From positions 1 through 7,290 of the forward strand of contig CAJUGL010000098.1 in the NCBI GenBank assembly GCA_910586515.1: a stretch of 7,290 nt of DNA. The letters are read 5' to 3'. The notes beneath the pieces were generated by a model. The model did no database searches. It was not told where the DNA came from and saw only the letters and a program-made list of their open reading frames with translations. This document shows, piece after piece, positions 1-6,812 of the stretch (positions are counted from its first letter, which is position 1; each line of letters starts with the position of its first letter). The DNA is from an uncultured Acetatifactor sp. (GTDB lineage: Bacteria > Bacillota > Clostridia > Lachnospirales > Lachnospiraceae). Both the position numbers and the translations under genes were made by a program.

Positions 1-22
1 TCCATTCTGTAAAAAAGTAAGA

Positions 23-58
23 AACCGGATACCGCCGGGCAGTGCCCGGGGTACGGTT
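23..58. terminator. Strong bulged hairpin, possible terminator
   Basis: The arms pair as AACCG (23-27) with CGGTT (54-58), TACC (30-33) with GGTA (50-53), and CCGGGC (35-40) with GCCCGG (44-49). That gives 15 base pairs, small bulges at 28-29 and 34, and a three-base loop. No T-run follows on the plus strand. On the minus strand the stem is followed by TTTCTTACTTTTTT, which is terminator-like. It may end a gene lying left of the window or be a bidirectional terminator. No minus-strand gene that would need it is visible to the right. The hairpin is certain, its role is not. Confidence 0.4.
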
Positions 59-236
59 CTATTACACCAGAATATTATACCAGATGAAATAAATTTGACA
101 AGTACTATATTAGTGAATTCTGAATTAGATAAGTGATGATGCATTTGTTTTGGAGGCTGTAGTGGAGGTGTGAACAGCACCGGCCCATTTCGTACAAAAA
201 GAACTGGTAATCTTTGCATCCGGAAAAACAGCACGT

Positions 237-266
237 TTGGTCAAGAAAAAGGAAAAACGATATGAT
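237..266 (+). promoter_or_regulatory. Candidate promoter of the ABC exporter
   Basis: TTGGTC (237-242) and TATGAT (261-266) are separated by 18 bases, which would start transcription about 37 bases before the exporter start codon. The -10 box matches the consensus in five of six positions, but the -35 matches in only three. An alternative is the perfect TTGACA at 95-100, for which the best -10 at normal spacing is poor (TTCTGA, 118-123). Neither is certain. Confidence 0.3.
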
Positions 267-309
267 ATTCTCTGATTAAGTCTGCAAAAAAGAAAAGCGG
301 AGGATTAGA

Positions 310-2139
310 ATGGAGACACAGAGAAGAAACGAAGGAAGAGAAAACCCCCGGAATTTTTGGAGAAATATCGGTTCATTGATACAGTTTATCTGTATCAATG
401 ATAAAAGGATATTTCTATGGATAGGAAGTTCTATTATCCTGTCGGCACTGGTACCATTTCCGTATATTCTCCTTTCCAGAAAGGTGATAGATGCGTTTAC
501 CGGGAATGCGGACTATGCGGCAACGGTGAGTAATATCATCCTTATGGTGGCGCTGGACTGGCTGTTCCGCACAGGGAACCAGTTTCTAGACACGGAACTG
601 GACAAAAAGGTCAAACGTCTGGAATACGGGGCCATACAGAGGCTTTTTTACAAAATGTCCGTCATTGATTACCAGCTGTTGGACGATGCGGATACAAAGG
701 ATAAATTCGGAAAAGCAACCAAATGTGTGATGTCCCTTAACTTTTATGAGCTTGTTTTATCCGTGAGAACGTTTTTCTCCAGCAGCCTGATTCTGTTTGG
801 GGTGATCGGTATCATTGGGTCAGTAAATCTGGTATTGATGGCGGTGATTTCCCTGGTGATTCTGGCCAATGCATATGCCAATTCGCGGCTGAAGAAATTC
901 AGATACCGGATGGACAGTGACCTCTGGCCCATTGACCGGAAGATGGAGTGGTTCATGCAGTTCAGCGCCAATATTGAGTATGCAAAGGAAATCAGGGTCA
1001 ACCAGCTGCAGGAATTTATTTTTCAAAAGTACAGAAAACTGTCGGACCATTATTATGGCCTGCTTGACCGGATCACGGATTCGGAAGGGATTGTAAGATA
1101 CATAGGGATTCTTCTTTCCGCTCTCCAGGAGGGCATGGCCTATCTTGTGCTGGGCTATCAGATTCTGGTGGAAAGAACCCTGACCGTGGGAGAGTTTACC
1201 ATGGTTTTCGGGGCGATTACATCCTTTAAGAATGCCTGCAGCGGAATGATAGGCGGCATCATTGAAGTCTTGAACAGAGGACGGTATTTTTCCAATTACC
1301 TGGAATTCATGGAGATGGAAGGCAATAATCGGAAAGGGGATAAGAATGCGGAGATCACACCGGGGCAAGGGGTGGAGATTGAATTCAGGAATGTTTCTTT
1401 CCGGTATCCCAATCAGAACAAATATGCGTTAAAGGACGTCAATGTGAAGATTCCCCCTTTTACAAGGGTTGCGGTCATCGGGGACAACGGGGCGGGAAAA
1501 ACCAGCTTTATCAAATTATTGTGCAGGCTGTATGAACCGGAGAAAGGACAGATTCTGATAAACGGCAGGGATATCCGGGAGCTGGATTACAATTCCTATC
1601 AAAAGATTCTTTCCGTGGTTTTTCAGGATTACAGGCTTTTTTCTTTTTCTGTTCGGGAGAATATTCTGTTTTCGGAAGACGGAGAGGAGAAAGAGGAGGA
1701 GATTTATCGGAAGGCAGGGTATCTGGGGGCAGACACCATGTTGAAGGCACTGCCTCATGGACTGGACACTCTGCTGTTCAAGGATTATGACAGGGAGGGT
1801 GTAAATCTTTCCGGAGGGGAAGGCCAGAAGGTTGCTATTCTGCGGGCTTTGTTCAAAGCGTCGGAAATTATGATATTGGATGAGCCAACGGCAGCGCTGG
1901 ATCCGGATGCGGAAAAAAAGATCTATGAGAGTTTCAAGACTTTTTCAGAGAACAAGACAGCTGTCTATATCTCCCACAGACTGGCCAGTGCACGATATTG
2001 TGATAGGATCCTGGTGTTTAAGGACGGTGCGTTGTGTGAGCAGGGAGACCATGAGAGCCTGATGGCCTTGGACGGAGAGTATAAAAGGCTCTATCAGATT
2101 CAGGCTGACTATTATGCGGAGAACCCCCAATCATTCTGA
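310..2139 (+). CDS. Half-size ABC exporter (membrane domain fused to ATPase)
   Basis: This 609-residue protein is an ABC transporter with membrane and ATPase domains in one chain, expected to work as a dimer in the cytoplasmic membrane and export a drug, lipid or peptide. Residues about 30-340 form the membrane domain, with hydrophobic segments near 34-57, 72-88, 150-185 and 262-290. The ATPase domain starts near 350. It has a Walker A motif GDNGAGKT (391-398, lysine 397), Q-loop glutamine 439, signature LSGGEGQK (500-507), Walker B ending IMILDEP (aspartate 524, glutamate 525), D-loop ALD (529-531) and H-loop histidine 556, so it should be catalytically competent. There is no N-terminal peptidase domain, so it is not a leader-cleaving bacteriocin exporter. 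The ATG is preceded by GGAGG at 299-303, six bases away, which supports this start. It lies 130 bases before a Bce module, so resistance is a reasonable guess, but the substrate cannot be read from the sequence. The gene is visibly AT-richer than the Bce genes. Confidence 0.93.
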   Translation: METQRRNEGRENPRNFWRNIGSLIQFICINDKRIFLWIGSSIILSALVPFPYILLSRKVIDAFTGNADYAATVSNIILMVALDWLFRTGNQFLDTELDKKVKRLEYGAIQRLFYKMSVIDYQLLDDADTKDKFGKATKCVMSLNFYELVLSVRTFFSSSLILFGVIGIIGSVNLVLMAVISLVILANAYANSRLKKFRYRMDSDLWPIDRKMEWFMQFSANIEYAKEIRVNQLQEFIFQKYRKLSDHYYGLLDRITDSEGIVRYIGILLSALQEGMAYLVLGYQILVERTLTVGEFTMVFGAITSFKNACSGMIGGIIEVLNRGRYFSNYLEFMEMEGNNRKGDKNAEITPGQGVEIEFRNVSFRYPNQNKYALKDVNVKIPPFTRVAVIGDNGAGKTSFIKLLCRLYEPEKGQILINGRDIRELDYNSYQKILSVVFQDYRLFSFSVRENILFSEDGEEKEEEIYRKAGYLGADTMLKALPHGLDTLLFKDYDREGVNLSGGEGQKVAILRALFKASEIMILDEPTAALDPDAEKKIYESFKTFSENKTAVYISHRLASARYCDRILVFKDGALCEQGDHESLMALDGEYKRLYQIQADYYAENPQSF

Positions 2140-2210
2140 AGAGCAGCGCCGGGATGCAGCCCAGGTTCCCGCCGGCGAACCGTCCTTTTATGTGTTGTTT
2201 ATAATGCTTC

Positions 2211-2240
2211 TGGACAAGCAGGTTTGGATTGTGTTAGTAT
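2211..2240 (+). promoter_or_regulatory. Candidate promoter of the bceRS operon
   Basis: TGGACA (2211-2216) and TAGTAT (2235-2240) are 18 bases apart and lie just upstream of the response regulator, giving a short leader of roughly 20-25 bases. A perfect TATAAT also occurs at 2200-2205 but has no recognisable -35 partner. The ribosome binding site of bceR itself is weak (GGCGG, 2255-2259). A better site, GAGG at 2241-2244, fits an out-of-frame ATG at 2253 that would encode a 10-codon leader overlapping the bceR start. That could mean translational coupling, though the evidence is slight. Confidence 0.4.
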
Positions 2241-2269
2241 GAGGAAAACAACATGGCGGTAAATAGAAT

Positions 2270-2938
2270 ATGCAAAAAATCATGATAATCGAGGATGCCC
2301 CGGCCGTTCGGGAGGAACTGGCACTGCTTCTGGAAAATGAGGGATATCTGCCTTTGGCGGTCACGGATTATACCGAAATCCCAAAACAGGCGCAGCGAGA
2401 GCATCCGGACCTTATTCTCCTGGATATTGGCCTGCCCGGACAGGACGGTTTTTCTCTGTGCGCCGCATTGCGGAAAGCTCTTCCTGTGCCGGTGATTTTT
2501 GTCACCAGCCGGGACGCCGGTTTGGACGAGGTGCGGGCCCTGAGCCTGGGCGGGGATGACTACATCACGAAGCCATACAGCGTCCCCGTCCTGCTGGCCC
2601 GGATCAAGGCCGTCCTGCGGCGGACAGGAGGCGGACCGGAACCGAATGATGTTCTGGAGGCGAAGGGGCTGTGTCTGAGCCTGACCAAAGGAGTAGTATC
2701 CGCCAAGGGAAAAACGGCGGAGCTGACCCGAAATGAGCTGCAGATCTTAGCCTGTCTGATGACTCACCCGGGGCAAATTGTTTCCAGGGGAGATCTGATC
2801 GACACGCTGTGGGACAATCAGATCTACATTGACGACAACACCCTCAGCGTGAACATGACCAGGCTTCGTGGAAAGCTGGCGGCGCTGGGCCTGCCTGACG
2901 CCATCAAAACCCGCCGGGGAATGGGGTATCAGCTATGA
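2270..2938 (+). CDS. bceR: OmpR-family response regulator, BceR type
   Basis: This 222-residue cytoplasmic regulator should be phosphorylated by the kinase encoded next to it and activate the bceAB promoter. The receiver domain (about 3-117) has the acidic pair E8/D9, phospho-acceptor D52 in LILLDIGLPGQDG, switch residues T79/S80 and lysine 101 in ITKPYS. The winged-helix DNA-binding domain (about 126-222) has the typical LTRNELQIL start, a recognition-helix region around DDNTLSVNMTRLRGKL, and the C-terminal wing hairpin TRRGMGYQL. Its length fits the family, where B. subtilis BceR is about 230 residues. The last codons overlap the kinase start by four bases (ATGA), so the two are translationally coupled. 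Assignment to the Bce group rests on the adjacent short-sensor kinase and BceAB-type transporter. The peptide it responds to is unknown. Confidence 0.93.
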   Translation: MQKIMIIEDAPAVREELALLLENEGYLPLAVTDYTEIPKQAQREHPDLILLDIGLPGQDGFSLCAALRKALPVPVIFVTSRDAGLDEVRALSLGGDDYITKPYSVPVLLARIKAVLRRTGGGPEPNDVLEAKGLCLSLTKGVVSAKGKTAELTRNELQILACLMTHPGQIVSRGDLIDTLWDNQIYIDDNTLSVNMTRLRGKLAALGLPDAIKTRRGMGYQL

Positions 2939-3945
2939 CACTGGGAGAATTTTTAGCAAATCGAATGGGACGGATCGCCCTCTGGCTGATCTGCGCCGGA
3001 CTGGCGGCGCTGTTCCTTTTTTCTACGGGGACGCAGCCGGGTGTTCTGGTGATTTTGCTGCTGGTCTTTCTGCCGGTCTTCGGGGCGGCGCAGCTTTGGG
3101 ATTTCTATCGTCAGCGGGCGTATCTCCGGGAGCTGGAGGCCATCTGGGACGGCCTGGACCGGAAATATCTGTTCGCGGAGTGCGCCCTGCGGCCCCAAGG
3201 CATTTACGAACGTCGGCTCTTCGACTTGACCCGCCGGGCGGGGCGGGCCATGACCGGGGCGGTATCTGACGCAGAAGCCTCCAAACGGGAGTACCGGGAG
3301 TATGTGGAACGCTGGGTACATGAGATCAAGGCGCCCATCACTGCCGCCCGGCTGCTCTGCCGGGACTTAGACGGGGATACCCGCCGGAAACTGACCGGGG
3401 AGCTGGCGCAAATCGAAGCTCATATAGAGCGGGCCCTGTTCTACGCACGGGCCGAAAATCCGGAACAGGACTGTCTGTTCCGGCAGGCAAACCTGGGGGA
3501 AATTGCCTCCCGGGCCATTGAAAACCACCGCGCCCTGCTGATTCAAAGCGGTGTCCGGGTGGAAACGGAGCATTTGGACGTCACTGTCTATACCGATGAA
3601 AAGTGGGCGGTCTTTCTTCTGGGGCAGTTACTCCAAAATGCGGCCCGGTATCGCAGCGGGGAACCGGTTATCACGCTCTTTGCAATGCCCCTTGGGAAAC
3701 AGATTCAGCTTGTGGTTCAGGACAACGGCATCGGCATCCCGGCCCATGAGCTGCCCCGGGTGTTTGACCGGGGATTTACCGGCAGCAACGGGCGAAGCAG
3801 GGGAGGCTCTACTGGCATGGGACTGTATCTATGCAGAAAGTTAGCGTCTTTTCTGGATTTGGGGCTGGGTATTGTCTCCCGGGAGGGCGAAGGAACGGCG
3901 GTTACGCTGACCTTTCCCGCAAAGGAGAATCTTACAGAATTGTAA
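2935..3945 (+). CDS. bceS: Intramembrane-sensing histidine kinase, BceS type
   Basis: This 336-residue membrane kinase is expected to receive its signal from the BceAB transporter rather than from the peptide directly, and to phosphorylate the regulator encoded before it. Two hydrophobic helices lie at about residues 12-31 and 36-56 with only a few residues between them, the hallmark of kinases without an extracellular sensor domain. The phospho-acceptor is H129 in WVHEIKAP. The ATP-binding domain shows the N-box (N235 in LLQNA), G1 box DNGIGIP (263-269), F-box around ELPRVFDRGF, and G2 box STGMGLYL (292-299). All key residues are present. The length matches BceS proteins (about 334). The start ATG overlaps the regulator stop. 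The 3' end carries the probable BceR operator for the next two genes, so coding and regulatory functions overlap there. Confidence 0.93.
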   Translation: MTLGEFLANRMGRIALWLICAGLAALFLFSTGTQPGVLVILLLVFLPVFGAAQLWDFYRQRAYLRELEAIWDGLDRKYLFAECALRPQGIYERRLFDLTRRAGRAMTGAVSDAEASKREYREYVERWVHEIKAPITAARLLCRDLDGDTRRKLTGELAQIEAHIERALFYARAENPEQDCLFRQANLGEIASRAIENHRALLIQSGVRVETEHLDVTVYTDEKWAVFLLGQLLQNAARYRSGEPVITLFAMPLGKQIQLVVQDNGIGIPAHELPRVFDRGFTGSNGRSRGGSTGMGLYLCRKLASFLDLGLGIVSREGEGTAVTLTFPAKENLTEL

Positions 3946-3946
3946 G
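3931..3946. promoter_or_regulatory. Probable BceR operator upstream of bceA
   Basis: CTTACAGAATTGTAAG is a perfect inverted repeat with 6-base arms and a 4-base centre. It matches the TNACA-N4-TGTAA pattern that I recall being described for BceR-like regulators. It spans the last four sense codons and the stop codon of the kinase gene, with one base beyond. It lies 71 bases before the bceA start codon, where an activator site is expected. I saw no comparable repeat before bceR, which suggests that bceAB, not bceRS, is the main target. Confidence 0.65.
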
Positions 3947-3965
3947 GGAAATCAATATCAATTCG

Positions 3966-3995
3966 ATACCGCCTCCTTTGCATTCGGTGTATCAT
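3966..3995 (+). promoter_or_regulatory. Candidate activator-dependent bceAB promoter
   Basis: TATCAT (3990-3995) can serve as the -10 box, but the region 17-18 bases upstream (ATACCG, 3966-3971) is a poor -35. A weak -35 about 20 bases downstream of the inverted repeat is what an activator-dependent promoter should look like. The predicted start near 4002 leaves only the ribosome binding site before bceA. Exact boxes are uncertain. Confidence 0.4.
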
Positions 3996-4017
3996 AAGGT
4001 GAAAAGGAGGTTTGCGT

Positions 4018-4776
4018 ATGCTTCAGGTACAAAATATTGAGAAATATTACGGAAGTAAAAACAATGTCACCAAGGCCCTGGACCGGGTGAGCTTTGATGT
4101 GGAGGCTGGAGAGTTCCTGGCCATCATGGGCGCGTCGGGCAGCGGAAAAACCACCCTGCTCAACTGCATTTCCACCATTGACACTGTCAGCGCAGGTAAA
4201 ATCCTGCTGGACGGGGTGAGCATAGCCGATCTGGGCGAGGAAGAACTGGCAAAATTTCGCCGGGAACGGCTGGGCTTTGTGTTTCAGGACTTTAATCTGC
4301 TGGATACCCTGACTGTGGAGGAGAACATCGGTCTGGCTCTCTCCCTAAATCACATGGACCCCAAAACGGTGCAGGACCGGGTACGGAATGTGGCTGGGAA
4401 GCTGGGGATCGCGGACATCCTGCCCATATTCCCTTACCAGATTTCCGGCGGGCAGAAGCAGCGGACTGCCTGCGCGCGGGCTATGGTAGCGGGACAGTCC
4501 CTGCTGCTGGCGGACGAACCCACAGGAGCTCTGGACTCCAAGGCGTCCAAAAATCTGTTGGAGATCATGACTGCCATGAACCGGGACATGGGGGCCACCA
4601 TTCTGATGGTCACTCATGACGCCTACAGCGCAAGCTACGCCAAGCGGGTGCTGTTCCTGAAAGATGGCCGGGTGTTCAACGAACTGCTGCGGGGAGAGCG
4701 GGGAAGATCTGTATTCTACCATGAGATTCTGGATGTCCTTGCCGCGTTGGGAGGTGATGTCAGTGACGTTATCTAA
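4018..4776 (+). CDS. bceA: Bce-type ABC transporter ATPase
   Basis: This 252-residue cytoplasmic ATPase powers the BceAB complex, which frees lipid targets of cell-wall-active peptides and reports transport activity to the kinase. It shows Walker A GASGSGKT (38-45, lysine 44), Q-loop glutamine 90 in FVFQDFNLLD, signature ISGGQKQR (142-149), Walker B LLLADEP (aspartate 166, glutamate 167), D-loop GALD and H-loop histidine 200 in VTHD. The signature begins with isoleucine rather than the usual leucine, a mild variation. I chose the ATG at 4018 because AAGGAGG (4004-4010) is seven bases before it. A TTG two codons upstream is much too close to that site. The length fits BceA (about 253). The end overlaps the permease gene. 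The family also includes LolD/MacB-like ATPases, but the neighbours settle the Bce assignment. Confidence 0.94.
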   Translation: MLQVQNIEKYYGSKNNVTKALDRVSFDVEAGEFLAIMGASGSGKTTLLNCISTIDTVSAGKILLDGVSIADLGEEELAKFRRERLGFVFQDFNLLDTLTVEENIGLALSLNHMDPKTVQDRVRNVAGKLGIADILPIFPYQISGGQKQRTACARAMVAGQSLLLADEPTGALDSKASKNLLEIMTAMNRDMGATILMVTHDAYSASYAKRVLFLKDGRVFNELLRGERGRSVFYHEILDVLAALGGDVSDVI

Positions 4777-6715
4777 ACTGTCCCTGCGCAATGCCAGACG
4801 GCAGGCGAGAGATTATCTGGTGTACTTTGTCACTGTAGTAATGGCCGCGGCGCTGCTGTATTCTTTCAACGGACTGGTGTTCTCCGGGGAAGTCCGGCAG
4901 CTTTCGGAGGGAATGCATATGCTGCCTTTTGTGATCGTCCTGGCCAGCGCGGTGGTTGTGTGCATTTTCGGCTGGCTGGTAAGCTATGCCACCGGGTTCA
5001 TGCTTTCCCGCCGGAGCCGGGAATTGGGAACCTATGTGCTGATCGGGCTGACCAACCGGCAGGTGGCGCGGCTGTTTTTCCTGGAAAACCTGGCAGTGGG
5101 CGGTGCGGCTCTTGTTCTGGGACTGGCGCTGGGCGGATTGCTCTACCAGATTCTGCGGGCCATTCTGTTCGCCATGTTCGGCCTGCCTTATCATTTCGAG
5201 ATGGCGCTCTCCTTTCCGGCGGCAGGGCTGACTTTGTTCTATTTTGTTCTGATTTATCTGCATGCCCTTGGGAAAAGCCGAAAGCGCGTCCGCAAAATGA
5301 AGATCTGGGATCTCATCTATTTTGACCGGCAGAATGAGGGCGCGGCCATCCGGACCGGAAAGCTCCGCCGCTGGATGTTTGGCGTCTCCATCCTGCTGGG
5401 GGTGGCGGGGACTGTTTTGCTGACAGCGGGCAGTCTGATGATCGGCATCATGGGGGCAGGGTGTCTGATTGCCGCTCTGTTTGGCTTTTTTCTCAGCTTC
5501 GCCTCCGGTGTTCCCGCCTTTTTCGAGAAACGTCCCGCCCGGAAATATCAGGGGCAGACCCTGCTGGTTTTCCGTACCCTGGCCTCAAAACTCGCCACCA
5601 TGGGAATGGTTATGGCGGTGATTTCCATGATCTTTACCGCCACACTCCTCACCGAGGGAAGCGGGCTGGTGTTCAACGGCATTTTTCGGGGCAGGGCAGC
5701 GGAAAACGCCTGCTATGATCTCTATTTCGGAATCGAGGGAGAGGACCAGGATCCCGGTCCTTATCTGGAATACATTGACGGAAATATTCCGGTAGAGCAG
5801 TCGGTTTTGTATCAGATCTACCTGAGTGACAGTTCCCAGGTGCAGGATTACGTCAGCAGCCGTACCGTCTATTATTACTATAATTACGACCGGGACCCTG
5901 TCCTTTGCTGGAGCGACTATGCGGCGCTTCGCCAAATTGCGGGTTATCCGCCAGTGGAGATGGAGCCTGGGCGGTATCTGATTCACTGCATGACCTATCT
6001 GGAAGAGCCCCTGGGGGACTATCACCAGCCGATTGTCTTGGGGAATGTTACGTTGACTCCCGGGAACGTTTACACAGAACATCTCTCCCAAAGTTTCGGT
6101 GTGGGGAACGGCCGGGGGTATATTCTGGTAGTCCCGGACGAGGCGGCTGCGGGACTGGCGGTCCACCATCTGGCCTATGCCGCAAAGACACTTCAGCCGG
6201 TATCTGAGCAGCAGTATAATGTCCTAAATGATATTGCCGCCATGGAACATGATAACCAGGTGAATCCTTCGGGGTATGGGTTTGTTTCTACAAAGGCAAA
6301 CGAGGCTGCCCAGGTGGCGGTTCAGACAGCCACTTCGGTATTTCCCATGTTTTATCTGGCACTGGCTCTCAGCATGACTGTCGCCACGATTTTGACCATT
6401 CAGCAGCTCAGTGAAACAGAACGCTACCGGCGACAGTTCATCTTGCTTCGGAAATTGGGCATGGCCAGACAGGAGATGAAGCGCGCCCTGGGCCGTCAGT
6501 TTGCCCTCTACTACGCCATGCCCGCTGTCCCTCCGGTTCTGATTGCAGCTCCGTTTCTCTTCCACATGGCCCGGCTGCCGGAGCCTGGCGTCATGGTAGG
6601 GATGAGCAGCCCCGCAGCTATTGTGGCGCTTTCGTTCTCGCTGTTCTTCCTGATTTACGGAATTTATATCCTGCTGGCCTATACCAGCTTGCGGCGGAGC
6701 GTGCTGGTGGAGTAA
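4763..6715 (+). CDS. bceB: Bce-type ABC permease with large extracellular domain
   Basis: This FtsX/MacB-type permease is the membrane part of the BceAB peptide-resistance and flux-sensing transporter. With a GTG start at 4763 it has 650 residues, in line with BceB (about 646). Hydrophobic segments lie near residues 18-38, 53-75, 108-130, 145-165, 205-245 (two helices), 278-300, 528-548, 575-600 and 620-645, giving the usual ten-helix plan. The stretch of about 300-520 between helices 7 and 8 is the large extracytoplasmic domain thought to bind the peptide-target complex. It is rich in tyrosine and acidic residues, with a YYYYNYDRD run. The GTG is eight bases after GGGAGG (4749-4754) and gives the usual family opening M-TLSKLSLRNARRQ. 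The ATG at 4757 is only two bases from that site, so I consider it less likely. The gene overlaps bceA by 14 bases, as expected for coupled translation. Confidence 0.92.
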   Translation: MTLSKLSLRNARRQARDYLVYFVTVVMAAALLYSFNGLVFSGEVRQLSEGMHMLPFVIVLASAVVVCIFGWLVSYATGFMLSRRSRELGTYVLIGLTNRQVARLFFLENLAVGGAALVLGLALGGLLYQILRAILFAMFGLPYHFEMALSFPAAGLTLFYFVLIYLHALGKSRKRVRKMKIWDLIYFDRQNEGAAIRTGKLRRWMFGVSILLGVAGTVLLTAGSLMIGIMGAGCLIAALFGFFLSFASGVPAFFEKRPARKYQGQTLLVFRTLASKLATMGMVMAVISMIFTATLLTEGSGLVFNGIFRGRAAENACYDLYFGIEGEDQDPGPYLEYIDGNIPVEQSVLYQIYLSDSSQVQDYVSSRTVYYYYNYDRDPVLCWSDYAALRQIAGYPPVEMEPGRYLIHCMTYLEEPLGDYHQPIVLGNVTLTPGNVYTEHLSQSFGVGNGRGYILVVPDEAAAGLAVHHLAYAAKTLQPVSEQQYNVLNDIAAMEHDNQVNPSGYGFVSTKANEAAQVAVQTATSVFPMFYLALALSMTVATILTIQQLSETERYRRQFILLRKLGMARQEMKRALGRQFALYYAMPAVPPVLIAAPFLFHMARLPEPGVMVGMSSPAAIVALSFSLFFLIYGIYILLAYTSLRRSVLVE

Positions 6716-6756
6716 GACAGCGGTAAGCACGGCCGCCGCATCGCCGGTTTTGGGGC

Positions 6757-6786
6757 TTGACAAACATACCAACGGTATGATGGTAT
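6757..6786 (+). promoter_or_regulatory. Strong orphan promoter with operators in it
   Basis: A perfect TTGACA (6757-6762) is followed after 18 bases by TGGTAT (6781-6786), predicting a start near 6793. One palindromic operator fills the spacer and a second covers the predicted start point, the layout of a repressed promoter. It lies 42 bases after the bceB stop and points toward the BrnT remnant and its antitoxin partner. The usual partner of such a promoter, a TetR gene or an efflux pump, is absent. Confidence 0.6.
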
Positions 6787-6806
6787 AAACATACCATTGG
6801 TATGTT
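6765..6806. promoter_or_regulatory. Tandem TetR-style operators
   Basis: Two inverted repeats of the same sequence family lie 25 bases apart centre to centre: CATACC-AAC-GGTATG (6765-6779) and AACATACC-ATT-GGTATGTT (6788-6806). A further GGTAT half-site at 6782-6786 pairs with ATACC at 6791-6795, so the half-site occurs five times in 42 bases. The odd-centred ATACC/GGTAT dyad is typical of operators of TetR/AcrR-family repressors in Firmicutes. The repressor must be encoded elsewhere, as none is in the window. Confidence 0.65.
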
Positions 6807-6812
6807 AATTAA

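Larger units (their letters stand above)
1..309. other. Gene-free AT-rich leader
   Basis: No convincing gene is visible in these 309 bases on either strand. The stretch holds a strong hairpin at 23-58, a consensus -35 hexamer at 95-100 followed by a small palindrome (ACTATATTAGT, 104-114), a second promoter-like pair at 237-266, and the ribosome binding site of the downstream ABC exporter (GGAGG, 299-303). One forward frame is open between stop codons at 171 and 273. It reads like protein (it includes FVQKELVIFASGKTARLV and ends KKKEKRYDIL), and the same frame continues upstream of the 171 stop as DDAFVLEAVVEV. This could be a decayed gene end, but I recognise no family and chance is a fair explanation. 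Confidence 0.5.

Noticed and set aside
1..12. Possible last codons (SIL then stop) of a gene left of the window
   Set aside because: Three codons cannot be assigned to any gene.
820..1368. Minus-strand 182-codon open frame inside the ABC exporter gene
   Set aside because: It lies fully antisense to a gene with complete motifs, has no recognisable domain, and reads like the shadow of the coding strand.
2165..2190. Hairpin GGTTC/GAACC followed by CCTTTTA as exporter terminator
   Set aside because: There are only five base pairs with an eight-base loop and a short T-run, too weak to annotate.
2253..2285. Ten-codon leader peptide overlapping the bceR start
   Set aside because: It has a fair ribosome binding site (GAGG 2241-2244), but such short frames are common by chance. 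It is mentioned only with the promoter.
4664..4762. N-terminal extension of the permease from ATG 4664
   Set aside because: These residues are out-of-frame translation of the bceA end and do not fit the known BceB N-terminus.
5585..6169. Minus-strand 194-codon open frame inside bceB
   Set aside because: It is antisense to the well-supported extracellular domain of the permease, with no family resemblance or ribosome binding site worth noting.
6731..6755. Terminator after bceB (CGGC...GCCG followed by TTTT)
   Set aside because: The stem is only about four pairs and the T-run is four bases, so it is not convincing.
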